Shown piece after piece: positions 20,629 to 32,800 of a stretch of 64,000 bases of DNA. Numbering within the stretch: the first letter of the stretch is position 1; the number at the start of each line of letters is the position of its first letter. The position numbers were made by a program, and so were the translations under genes. The DNA comes from Liolophura sinensis (Eukaryota; Mollusca; Polyplacophora; Chitonida; Chitonidae). Below the pieces are notes generated by a model, which was not told the origin of the DNA, searched no databases, and worked only from the letters and a program-made list of their open reading frames with translations. The stretch lies in the NCBI RefSeq assembly GCF_032854445.1, contig NC_088305.1:28048628-28112627 (forward strand), given 5' to 3'.

Positions 20629-23600
20629 CTAGCTTTCTCTGTCAATCTCGTCTGGGTTTTCAAACTCTGCACTGCATTGCCTTTCTAACTCGAGAAACTC
20701 TTCGCCTTCTAGGTCTGGTTCATATTTGCTTGCTGACTCTCCATCAAATTGGTCATTTGACTCTGGGTCAAACTGGACTTTCCTTCTGTTTAGAGCAGTC
20801 CAGCTCTCAAGGCCCATGGGGACGAGCCTTCGAGGCGCCATTTGACGATAGAAGAAGCGATCAAGATTTTGGCACAATGGCGGGTAGTCGTTTGGATGGT
20901 TGTTAGCTTCAAACATTGCGTCCATTTCTCGAAAGTCCATCCGCTCACACAATGTCTTGAGAATTCCCCTGGCTGGTTTAATAGGACAAGGCTTGTCGGG
21001 GTCCAAGGACGGAGTCACTACACGGATTCGCCGTCTGCCGTCTTGAGAGGGCGGAGTAGTTGGTGGTTTCGGGCATAGTAAGAGCTGGGTGGGTGATTTT
21101 GCCTGAACCGGCGATTTCGGCTGAACCGGTTGTTTTGACTGAACCGGTTGTTTTGGCTGAACCGGTGGTTCTGCTTGTATGGGAGATGTTTGCTGAACGG
21201 GATGCTTTGGCAGAACAGGTGCTTTTGGCTGAACCGATGGTTCCGACTGAACGGTAGATTTTGGCTGAATCGTTGATTTTGGCTGAACCGGTGATTTTAG
21301 CTGAAGCGGTAGTTTTGGTAGAATCGGTGGTTTGGGCTGAATTGGTGATTTTGGCAGAACGGGTGTTGGCTGAACGACTGGCTTTGGTTTAGCTGCTGGT
21401 TCAGGATGAAACGGTGGTTTTGGTTTAATTGCTGGTTTAGGTTGAGTCGGTGATTCGCTTAGGAGCAGCTTTACGGGAAGCGGGATTTTCGATCCGTTCT
21501 GTCTAGCTAGCATTCTGATGTCGGGTTTAGGTGGCTTCAAACTGTCTTGTTGCTTTGTTTTTCGAATTCCAGTTTTGGGCTGAACTGGTCTTTGGCTGAT
21601 ATTGGTGGAGAAAGAGAAACAGCTTCTGGCTGCATAAAACTGCGTCTTCACTCCAGGTTTAGATTTTCCATAGCCGGTAGAGGGAATGTCATTGTACAGG
21701 TTGGAACGCAGGTTGACTCGTCGGATAGGCTTTTGAGGACGATTTGTCACTTGAGCCGGATGTCTGACGTTTGTTGACATAGAAGATGTGCGCTGCCTTA
21801 TAGACACCAGTTGAGATGTACTCTGTACTGACTTTATGGGAAGTGGCAGTTTTGATCCATTTAGCCTAGCCATGGTCCTGATGTCTGTGGTAGGTGCCGA
21901 TGAAGCATCCTTCGACGCAACGGTAGTTGTGGAAGAAGTATCCTCTGATGCAGTAGCAGCTTCCGATGATGTGGAGGATGTCGTGGGTAGGCTAGACGCG
22001 GATAGCTTGACAGGAATTGGGAGTCTGGACCCATTGAGTCTGGCCATGGTCCTGATATTAACTTTGGGTGTTGGTGTAGGATCTTTCTGCAGGGTTTGAC
22101 ATGTTTGTCCTCTAAGAGATGGTGCTATATTGTTTCTGGTGGACACAAACGATCGGCTTGTCTGCATGGTACATGTTGGTTTTGGTTTTGTCTTACATCT
22201 CCCATAACCACTGGAGGCAATTTTCTTGTAGCGGTTGTTATGTATAAGCCTTGGTCGAGGGGACGGCAGAGGAACTCTTATCCTTCTGGGCACTGGCTGG
22301 GGGCAAGTCTCATTGGCTGTCGCTTGCGTGACACTCTTCTTGGCTGTGGCTTGGGTGACAGTCTCCTTGGGGGGCACTTGGGTTACATTCTCCTTTGCTG
22401 TTGCTTGGGCGACAGTCTCCTTGACTGTCGGATGGTTTGGGCTTCCCTTGGCTGTCGCTTGGATGACATTCTCCTTGACTGTGCCTGGGCTAAACCACTG
22501 ATCAACCATTGTGCATAACCTGCCATATGCTTTGTGCAATCTTCTGATCAAATCGTGAATCTCTGGAGAAATATCTGATCTCTGTGATCCTGTGACATTA
22601 ACTTTTGCAAACTGATAAGGCAATGGTATGCGAGATTGTTTGAAGCCTCCACCGTAGGGTTTAGACGCAGGATTCTGCCACATATGCCCTCTGATGGGCC
22701 TAGGAAGGTAACACGGATGGGGTAAGTCTATAATTGGTCTCACGTTGAGCTCGGAGTATCCGTCTATCTTCGCTAGCCGTTGAAGCAGGTTGTAGCCATC
22801 ATCAAGGACTGGTCTATCCGTCTCTGGAATCAGCATGGAATAATCCTTGTAGTCTGGTTTAATGACGTATATTACCTCAAACACACGCCATTCCAGGTCC
22901 TCCATTTCATAAGCCAGCATGTTTAGGTCCATGTCATGTAACCAGCCCAGCGACTCGGGCTTTGGTAGGATCTCCTTTGCGTATCTGGAGGAAGAATAAC
23001 ATGATATGGGCAATTTTAGAATCAACTGAAAGAATACGTGGTAAGCAAGCCTACATGCATGATAGAGTTCCTTGTTTAGAGGACAAAAAGGCAATGATAG
23101 AAAGGAGATTAGAATGTTCAATTTTAACAATCAACAATTTTAACGTACAGAAAAATGACAAGACAATGCTGACTTTGGCAGACTAAACACAGAGGCAATT
23201 TCAACCTTCGGGAGAAAGGAAAAGATACAGTTCACTTCTACAGAATCAAAGCCTAAGCCATTTGATTTATTTATTTCATTTGATTAGTTTTTTACGCCAT
23301 ACTCAAGAATATTTTACTTATATGACGACGGCCAGCATTGTGGTGGCAGGAAACCGGGCAGAGCCCGGGGGAAACCCACAACCATTCGCAGGTTGCTGCA
23401 GACCTTCCCAAGTATGCAAAGCCATATCAAAATGAGGAATCTAAGCATCGAGTCCAACATTCGTATACCACTCATAAGCTGTATAAGAACGTTGCAAATT
23501 GATAGTTGCAAGACTCATTTCCTAAAACACCACAAACCACAACATCCCAAAAGAAATTTTAAGAAATAATGTATAAATAGTAACTAAAGCTGGTAATATG

Positions 23601-26600
23601 TAACCGAGAAACAGTGGAGAGTTTTCACTGGGGCAGAGTAGACAGTGAGTTGACATTGAATTCTAGCAAGGATATCGAGTTAAATTTTCAAACTCGTTAC
23701 CAGTAAATAATTTTCAGGTGGGATGAATATAGATAGCTCAGTCAAGCTTTGGTTGCCACCGTTAATAAAGGCATGATGTTGACGTAATAACCATGAATAC
23801 TAAGCTTATACAGCTCTTGATGCCGCGGTTGCGCGGAATTAGATACAACTATAACACGTGGAGATTGGTATATAATTTGAGCATTGGTATGAATGATTAG
23901 AATGAACAGGGGTTAAAATGTCAAGAGGCCATACTTCTGATAACTTAATTATGTATGGCAATATACCAGTCAACTAACGTGGTTCTTCTGCTTCAACTCA
24001 CTTGTCCATGGTCTTTTTCTGCATCATACAATCAAGCAAATTGAAAGTTTATAGAATACAAAGATTAAAGAAAAGCATATAAGTTGATATAGCAACAGGT
24101 GTGTGTCAGAAATGAACAATTTAATAGAATAACTTACTTTTTGGGATCCTCTGTGGCTGTTTTTTCTTTCTTCTTAGATCCCCCATAGCCACTTGAGACA
24201 ACTTTGTTGTAGCGATTGTTATGTATAAGTCTGGGTCGAAAAGATGACAGGGGAACTCTTATTCTTCTGGGCACTGGCTTAGGGCAAGACTCATCGCTTG
24301 ACATTGGGGTAGCAGTCTCCATGCCTGTAGTTTGGGGTACAGCCTCCTTGGCGGTCGGATGGGTGCGAGCACCTTTTGCTTTTGCTCGCTTGACATACTC
24401 CTCGACTGTGCCTGGGCTAAACCACTGATCAACCATTGTGCACAATTTAGCGTAAGCTTTGTGTAATCTTCTGATCAAATTGTGAATCTCTGGGGGAATA
24501 TTTAATCTCTCCATGACGTTTCCTTTCGCAAATGGCAGTGGTATGCTTGATTTTTTGAAGCTTCCAGCACAGCTGGGTTTAGGCGCTGGAGGCTCCCCCA
24601 AATGGCCTTTGATGGGTCTAGGAAGGTAACATGGACGCGGCAAGTCTGTGATTGGCCTCACGTTGAGCTGGGAGTATCCGTCTATCTTGGTTAACCGTCG
24701 CAGCAGTTTGTAGCTGTTATCAAGAACAGATCTATCTGTCTCTGGGATCAGCATGGCGTAGTCCTTGTAGTCTGGTTTAATGATGTAAACTACCTCAAAC
24801 ACACGCCATTCCAGATCCTCCATTTCATAAACGAGCATGTTTAGGTCGGTGTCCTGTAACCACTCCATTGACCCAGACTTTGGTAGGATCTCCTTCGCAT
24901 GTCTGGAGGAATGAAAACAAGAAGTTATAGGCAATTTTAGAATCATACGTTTTACAACCATAGAAGCATACATTCTGAAAAAGTTCATCCTTGACACTGT
25001 TAATTTCCGAAAGGTTTTGGAAAACGTCGAGAGTTTGTGTAGGGAACTAGAAGATAATGGGAGAAAGGACATGGTAACGCTGATTTCCACAAAATAAACA
25101 TACATTCAATTTCAATGTCGGGAGGAAGGCTATGCTGACGACCACAGACAAAACATAAATACAACTTCAGCATCGGGAGGAAAGACTGGTGATCTCACTT
25201 CGACAGACAAACAGTTTGGAACAAATTCAACTCTAAGAATACGGGCTGGACAACGTTGACTCCCACAGAAAAAAAAGGAATAATTTTAGCATCGCGAGGA
25301 AGGACAGACAATGTTCGCTCAAAAGACAAAAAATAACTTCAACATTGGGAGGAAGAAGTGGGCAATGTTGACTTCCGCAAAAAAAAAAACAAAAAAAAAT
25401 TATCAGCACCGAGAAGAAGAACGGGGCAATGTTGACTTCTAAGGATAAGACATAAAAACAATTTCAGCATCGGGAAAAAAAAACAAGGCAATGTTGGCTT
25501 CCAAAGACAGAATATGGAAACCATTTCAGCACACACAGGCAGGACTGAGCAATGTTCACTACCACAGACAAACCATAAACACAATTTCAGCATCAAGACG
25601 AAGGACTGGGCAATGTTAACTTAAACAGAAAAACTTGATAATTTCAGCATGACGAGGAAGGAGAAGACAATGTTGACTTCCAAAGACAAAATATAAAACA
25701 ATTTCAACATGTCATGTGTGACATGACAGCAGTCAACACGTCGCTGTCAAGCGGCCATATGTCTTGTTATGTCTGACAAGATACTGTCAACACATGTCGC
25801 TGTCAAGTGGCCAAATGCCTTGTTATGCGTGAAAAGATACCAGTCAACACATGTTGCTGTCAAGTGGCCATATGTCTTTGTTATATGTGACCAGGATTGT
25901 TAGATTCAGGAATTTTTGTCGTCCTTGATTTGATTTCGTTAGAAGAATTAACGAAATGGCGTATGAAAAAATAGGTATTATTCAAGCCTGAAATTTGTGA
26001 AGATGACATTTTAGTCCATCAGTTTTAACAGTGTTCGCACGCCTGACGGCCAAAAAAATGCAAGGACTTTTCAAGTACTTTTATGTACTTAAAATACAAA
26101 TTCAACTACCTCAAACGACAATGACAATCTCCGCTTTCGAGTACAAACTGAGACAACAGGCGCAACTTTAATACTTTTTTAGGCCATTTCGAAAGTGTGG
26201 TTCAGCAATGACGTGGCATTCGACCAATACGCAGCCTTGTGTTGGTGCCACAGCCGTCAGTTGGTGCAGACATCACTGATAATCAGATAACCTATCATTG
26301 AGTCTTATAAATTTTCCACTGTCCGTCAGAATAAAAAGCGCAGCTTAAAATTTTTCCGCACAACGCATGTGTCTGTAAACAGCGCCACTGTCAGTCATGA
26401 GTAGTCCAAGGCGGACTTGCCCATACTGGAGACATCTATACTTCGGGGACACAATCGGCAGTATGCCCGATTGACACTGCTGGCGTCGCGCTCAAGTCAG
26501 TCCTTGAAATCTACGCACTGCAGCCATTAATCGCTAAAACGACAGTTGCCAGGCATCTCCAATGCTGTTCTTCACGCACCAAATCACTCTCAATGACTAC

Positions 26601-29215
26601 AGCGTAAGTTCTTACCGCCAAATCAAAAAATGGCGGTCTTAGCGCCCTGTGGCGGAGAAAAGGAAGTCTGTAGTGGCGCAAAACTATGACCGCGTACATA
26701 CCACTGGCGGCCGCTTTAGGTGCTTGCCCGTTGTCAGTTGATTCACAGATTCTTACCACCGAATAACTTTCTTCACGTGACACAAACAAATCAAGTACTT
26801 TCAAGGACCTCCACATAAAAATGGTCAAATCAAGCACTTTTCAGTCCTTGAATTACCAAAGTAATATTCAATTACTTTCAATATTTTCAACAACCCGTGC
26901 GAATCCTGTTTTAAAGCGCAGAAAACATCAAATTGCTATGTCCAAATACAGAAGATCTTTTGAATTTTTTTTTATAAATTTAAAACTTTTGAGGTATTTG
27001 ATTTTTGTGTCGAAAGCAAAGGGCGGTATCCAACCATAATAAGATACAAATCAACTTCCGTAGCCGCTTATTTAATCAAACAACGAACTATGTCCCGTTT
27101 GTACCACAATACACAAAGAGAAAGGATTGCAGATGTGATAATGAGAACTTACCGATCGAGATCCTCTGCCCTTTCTATCCGTTTTAACAAACTAAGTTCA
27201 GCCACATCTTGGCGTCTTTGCTCTATTTTTCTGTTCACATATTCACCTGAAGTAGACGAAGTTGTATCAGTCAAAGTACTGCCAAACCCAATCAGAAACT
27301 TCAAATTTAATTTAAAGGAGAACTCCACAATACAAGCTAACTCGCTGACAACATAACTTTATGTGCAAACAAAGACATCTGTATATCAGAAAAGAAAAAA
27401 TCACATTGAAATCAACCCGATCACTTTACTCAGTAAGGCCGGTAAACCGCTATAGTAGTTAAACTGATATGAAGTAATGTCCCCACTACCTAAATATATT
27501 TACACATGTCCGAAAGTGAAAGCTCTTGGGTACAATCTGACAGATAAATCATTACATGTCCGTATATTATAGGATGGATCCTACAAGTACGTGCGGTTCG
27601 TGTCATTTCAGAAGATTGGCTTCTTCCTTTTCTTGAACAACGTAAAACACCGATCAAACAAGTAAATAAATTTTGGCCTTTTTACTATATTGTATGTATC
27701 ATTTTATGTTGGGAAAGATGCACAAAAAAAAGACCTGTGGCAATCTAACACGACAACTTGCGTTGTTTCATTCAACACAGAAATTTGTTACCCCAACACA
27801 AACGTGTATATGAAGTACACATTTTTGTGTTACAAAATATTAAAAACAAAAACAAGATCTTGAGTTAATTAAGCACAAGATAGAATTGTTCAAATATGAC
27901 ACAAGACTTTTGTTGTAAAGAACTCATGTTTGTGTTCATTCATTACACGTGTTTTTCGTGTATTTCATTAATTTTGAGACAACTGGGCGTAAACAAACAT
28001 CGCCGACAACATCAACCGCAAGTTACATTTCAGAAGGTTTCTATTTGCATCGTTAAATGTTAAAATAAAATATGCATTTAAGTTTTTAGTATTCACTGAA
28101 TACTATCAGAGTTGTTGTTTGAACTCATACTAAAACAAGAATGGCTGAAATTAAGAGGTCGACTCGAAGTTTCACGAAGCTGTCATATCCTTAGGCACAC
28201 CAAGATTTCATGCAACTAGCCCGATTTCACGAGGCGTTAACTGAATTATTCGTGAAAGTTCAAATCTTTCTAAAGTCTTCTAGAAATCAACTTACTGAAC
28301 ACTGGTTGAGACCCGAAACTGCTGGAAGTTGAGCTGCCTTGTCCATCGTTCCAGAAGGCCTTGCTGGTTGAAGTGTCACAGACCAATGATTTGCCGTCAT
28401 AGCTCGAATCATCCTGGTAGATGTGACTGGCTGAACCAGTCACATACATTCTGTTTCCCAAATATGCAGGGGGCGACGTATCTGAAAATTAGCCATCGTA
28501 TGTGTAAGCAGAAACCTGATATATATAAAGGCTCCCTCATCACACAAGTTATACAAGTGTTCATAAATTTATTGCTGGTAATCGTCAAAATAAAAATTAA
28601 AATCAAAGAAAAGGGAAAGAAGACTCCCAGGTTTTCTCGCCTTGAAGTAAATTACTGAAGTAAATTGATAAGCGGCTATATTTCACTGGTAATAAGTGTA
28701 ACAATTTGCCAAGTTTGGTACTGTCTTCACTGCTCTAGATTTACTCTGTTGTAAGTCTTTCATTATATTCCAAGTAACATGCAGTGGGCAGTAAGTTCAG
28801 GTTTAGGCTCTCAGAATATAAGATTATAACAAAATCCCAGTTTTCATAGGGTAATTCAGAGAATTAAAATACCACGTATAGTGCATTTATACATGTATGA
28901 ATATATATCTTTACGTATATATATATGTATGTATTTAAGTTATTTATTCAAGAATTACTCAAGATTTTTAAGAAATGTTTTTGACTTTATGTCTTAAGAG
29001 ATCTCGTTTTCGGTAAACAAAATTTCATTACACTGATATTTTAGAATTATACAGCTGAAACAGATGCCTTTCCCTTTAACATATATAGTTGTATTAACAG
29101 TGAATCCTTTCATACCTGGGCAAATCGTCGCTGGTGTCGATTTAGGGACATAACCAAGGGTCCCTGTGCTCTTTATTGGAGGGAGGGAGAAACGCTTGTG
29201 GCTTCTCCAAGCCAT
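20629..29215 (-). CDS. Unrecognised five-exon gene: basic proline-rich protein of 1166 residues
   Basis: I do not recognise this family. Exons are 29116-29215 (ATG at 29213-29215), 28296-28481, 27153-27246, 24138-24902 and 20629-22984. All have AG/GT borders. Phases match at every junction and the total of 3501 nt is exactly 1167 codons. There is no signal peptide or membrane segment. Residues 97-126 form a charged helix-like stretch (EYVNRKIEQRRQDVAEL). Exons 4 and 5 start with the same roughly 240-residue module (AKEILPK, EMEDLEWRVFEV, IKPDYKDY, IRRLHKAY, PRRIRVPL). Exon 5 adds ATAKE-type repeats (about 551-608), three copies of a motif around ARLNGSKLPLPIK (692-708, 750-766, 871-887), a Pro/Lys PVQPKS tract (about 892-1014) and an acidic C-terminus. 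Five [ST]x[IL]P sites in basic context suggest EB-type microtubule-end binding. GILK (1055-1058) and KVQF (1117-1120) resemble PP1-docking motifs. Function is inference only. Confidence 0.75.
23258..23412 (-). repeat. Truncated family-1 SINE in intron 4
   Basis: A reversed tail (tttatttatttcatttgatt), then ttacgccatactcaagaata, tatgacgacggccagcattg, ggaaaccgggcagagcccgg and gcaggttgctgcagacc. The tRNA-like head is absent. It sits in the intron between the duplicated exons 4 and 5. Confidence 0.75.
25085..25710. repeat. Degenerate 50-60-bp tandem repeat in intron 3
   Basis: About ten loose units share caatttcagcatcgggagga, then aggactgggcaatgttgact, then tccacagacaaaacataaa. A single related unit lies at about 23150-23225, upstream of exon 5, in the position equivalent to the repeat upstream of exon 4. 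This indicates that the exon duplication carried flanking intron with it. Confidence 0.75.
25712..25890. repeat. Tandem repeat of about 65 bp, three units
   Basis: Units contain cagtcaacacatgtcgctgt, caagtggccatatgtcttgt and tatgtgtgacaagata. Three copies follow directly after the preceding tandem array. Confidence 0.75.
26029..26908. mobile_element. Non-autonomous hAT-like element (880 bp)
   Basis: The left end reads cagtgttcgcacgcc and the right end, on the reverse strand, reads caggattcgcacggg, giving terminal inverted repeats of the CAG(T/G)(G/A)TTCGCACG type. Subterminal words such as caaggacttttcaagtact also recur inverted near the right end (agcacttttcagtccttg). If the inverted repeat is set to start at AG, the 8-bp flanks are gttttaac and gttttaaa (7 of 8 match), as expected for a hAT target duplication. 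There is no transposase frame inside. It lies in intron 3 of the five-exon gene. Confidence 0.6.
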
Positions 29216-29894
29216 CGGCTGCAGAGATAAAAATGCAGAATTTCGAAAATAAAATCAGTCGCTGATTGGAAACTACCATAAAACAATCTTTAGACTATTC
29301 CACATCTATGGTAGCAGAGCCAAATAGTTTTCTAATTTGGACACCCTATTATTAGGTTAATTTGGGCTAAATTATTTTCATATATTAAGAAATTTTAAAT
29401 TAATACCTTATACACCATGAGTGCCATTCATACTTATGGATATAGTTAATCTTTTTAACATTTTGAATTCATTAGGCAATATTCTCCATAATTTAGGGGG
29501 TTTTTATGCTGTACTTTGGGCATGTCTTAAAGGTATTTCAAAAGGTTCAGATGCACCTCATCTCACTGTGAAACTATCTTTAATTTTAGAATATCCCAGC
29601 TGTGTTATAAATTACCCAAAAACTATAATCGGTTTCCCAGTTCCATCTAAGGTTAAGTATAAAACTATCCTAAATTAGTCTTTCATATTTTAGATTACGA
29701 TAAAGCTGTCTTATGATAGACGAGTTATAACTTAGACTGTTTAAAAAACTAAACCTGATCTTAATTTACATCCTCGTATAGCTATAAGAAGCTAAATATA
29801 TCTCAAATTATGATAGCTCATCTATAAACTATCAAGATTTATTGGTTGTGGGTGGTTGCTCTTCTGCTAGATGAAAGAACGCAGCGTGTTCGAT
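29216..29894. other. 5' flank of the five-exon gene; no other gene
   Basis: An acceptor-like ctctgcag ends three bases before the ATG at 29213-29215, so a 5' UTR exon further right is likely and the promoter cannot be placed. The rest (29340-29830) is AT-rich with repeated 'aaactat' words and no recognised element. Confidence 0.35.
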
Positions 29895-32800
29895 CTGGAT
29901 GCCAACATGAGACTTCACTCATCAGTAATAAAGTGATATTAAAAAAAAAACAACAGAATACGGTAACACAAAAATACGATTACCCCAATTGAAGTCCCCA
30001 AACCCTAAAACGATTATCCCAAAATCTAGAGTAATATTATCCCAAAGCTTGCTAACATCAACAAAAACCAAGTGAAAAATATTTCGTATGTCAATACGAC
30101 GATTTCAAAGCTACTGTAAAATACCACAAAGCTTGAATCGAATGAAGCAGGATTGTAGGGTCTACAAACATGTTCTACATTGTACTTAATGAATATTTAA
30201 CAGAATAAAGGCTTAGTCCGGTTGTAACAGAAACCACGTAACATCATGCCTGAAAATAAGCAGCACGGCGAGGAAAATGAAGTATTTTTACTGGGGCTAA
30301 ATGTTCAGTAGAGGACAAAACTTTCATGCATAATGACTAAATAAGATTGTAAGTTTTTGAATTATGTCAATAGCTAGAAAATTTGCCATTATGTCCTGTA
30401 CCAACTTTAACATTATTTCCAAGCTTGTAACCATTGTACCGAGTTAAACGTTTACCCTTTAATGGAGTTAAACAATAAATTCTTACTACAAGTTGGCGCT
30501 TTTCACTCTCGCGTTTGGTTTGTTAGGCCTACACATTTGAGACAAAGAGAGGAAAATCATGGCGACTGGTCTAATTCTTGGCAAAACTGCTGTGTAATTT
30601 ATAAGATTGTATCTTTTCAAAACATGAATAGCTTGAAAATTTGCCATTATGTCCTGCCACAACTTAAACATTATTTCAAAGCCTGTACCATTGACAAATC
30701 GAATTAAAATTTAACCCGTTAATGCCTACGGTGTTCAGTGATTGATCATGACTACAAGTGGACTATTTTCATCCTCTCTTGTTATCTGAATAGCCGTAAT
30801 TTGGCAGAGGAAAATCATGGCGACTGGTCTGATTCTAAGTGAAGTGACTCTCACATGATTTAGTACATGTACACGAGCGACAGACAAATTACATAATAAA
30901 CTAAATCAAAGACAAACATGTATCTTAAGAAAAACTGTACCTCTCTTATGGTTTCTTCTAAACCCGTATCTTCTGAGAAAAAAGATCTGTGAGTGTTACT
31001 TTAGCATCAACGTCTGCACAATGTCGCTCTACCGCGAAAATGTTCAGCAGAAAGATCTCTGTTTTTTACGTCACGTGTTTGTGACGTATGGAACTGCGTC
31101 ACACAGTTATGACGTATGTGATTTGACAGGCAAACAAATGCACTGACATAAAGCCTATAACGTCATAATGGACAGTATGCATCACACTAGTTTCAAAGAT
31201 GATGAAAAGAATTTGGCAAACTTTTTGGCCAGCGTACGTTTCTTTCGTGATTCAGATTATGTACATTTCAGCTTGAAAATTGACACAATTTCCCTGTCGT
31301 CTGGTCGTTTTCATGCGAGATAGATATATATATATATTAACAACTAAATAAACAAAAGCCATACAAGCAAAAACGAAAAATGCCTTCAAAATACACAAAA
31401 GCCAGCGCAAAATTAAACTTCGATGTTGTTCCGTAAATCTCTTTATATAATAACACGACATACACAAACGTATACGCGAGCTTGATTACGACTTCAGGAG
31501 GTCATAATTCTAATGGATGTTAATATACAGGCCTATGTTTAACCTGCAAGTACTACATGCCATACTGCATGCTATTTTCGTCTCTATATTTTGTAAAATA
31601 AACCTTTCGGTATCGTTGATTATTTAACAAAGAAAAAATACTGACAAGCATAAGTACAACTCACGTGGCTGCTTTTCGGAAGTCGGTGACCGGTGAAATA
31701 AAGATCTGTCAACTTCGCTGTGTTGACGTGAACGTCTGTCAACTATGGATGTCGTTTTACGACTGTGCAGTCGCGTCAGAAGTGACGTCATTTGTTTGTG
31801 ACGAAGCTCAAACAGACGCACGGTTTTATGACAATTTCAGTGACGTAGGTTAGAAGTGTTGTCCTTAATAGTGGAAGAGTCACAAAAAGGAAGTCAACAA
31901 TTCTGTTAAATCGACGGAACAATGTATGTGCACGTCACTATACATACACTTCTTGAAGTCTTTTTAGAGTGTAGTTTTTAGCTCAGATAACACTTTTAAT
32001 GTGGAGATTTATTGTACAGGGGCGTAGGAAGGAAATGAAAAGTGGGGCGGAACCATCATCCGAACCATTGAGGCGATTGTTGGCCCCGGAAGGTCTTAGA
32101 TCTTATATAGCCGTACGCGCGTTTGAACGTGAAAAATATCCATCCTCAAGGTTGTGATGAAGAAGGCCTGCATGCTGCACATTTTGGCGCAAATTTAGTT
32201 TTCGGATGCTTTACATGCTCTACATGTTTATAGGGCTACTTACTTTCCGCTAAAATACTGACACGCTCTATGTGAGTTGTGAAATATTTACTCTATATAG
32301 CGCATGAGGATAAACTGAACAGTAATCAGGCCTGTAGGTGGAGAGGTGATTGGGTCGTACATAGGCAAGCGGAACGAATATCCCAGCCGAGGGGGCGTCT
32401 CGGAAGCACCGGGAGATTCCAGATTTCCGGAGTCATGTTCTAAGCGCCTTTTCGACTAGTTAAAGTAAATACAAACAGATCTACAGTATATACTAATACT
32501 TAGTATTAAATCAGGAGGTTTACCTGGTACCAAGATAAGGTCAGCGTTTCCTTCCAGACAAGCTGATCAAATAGATAACGTAAATCTTAATATTCTGAAG
32601 AGGAGCTAACAGGCCTAAGATGCAGAAACTTCTCCAGTACAGTTGTGTTAATGTGGAATAATAATAAGTATCTATAATGTAATAATTACATATTACATAC
32701 GAATATGTTTCAAACAATATCAGGGAATAGGTTGTACATTTTTCTAGTCTTTGCACAGTCCTGTGGCTGATAGAATTAAGCTATGTATTAAATTCTCATT

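Noticed and set aside
21836-22518. Plus-strand frames of 87, 88 and 140 codons
   Set aside because: They lie opposite the Thr/Ser- and Pro-rich part of exon 5 of the five-exon gene and disappear as artefacts of its codon composition.
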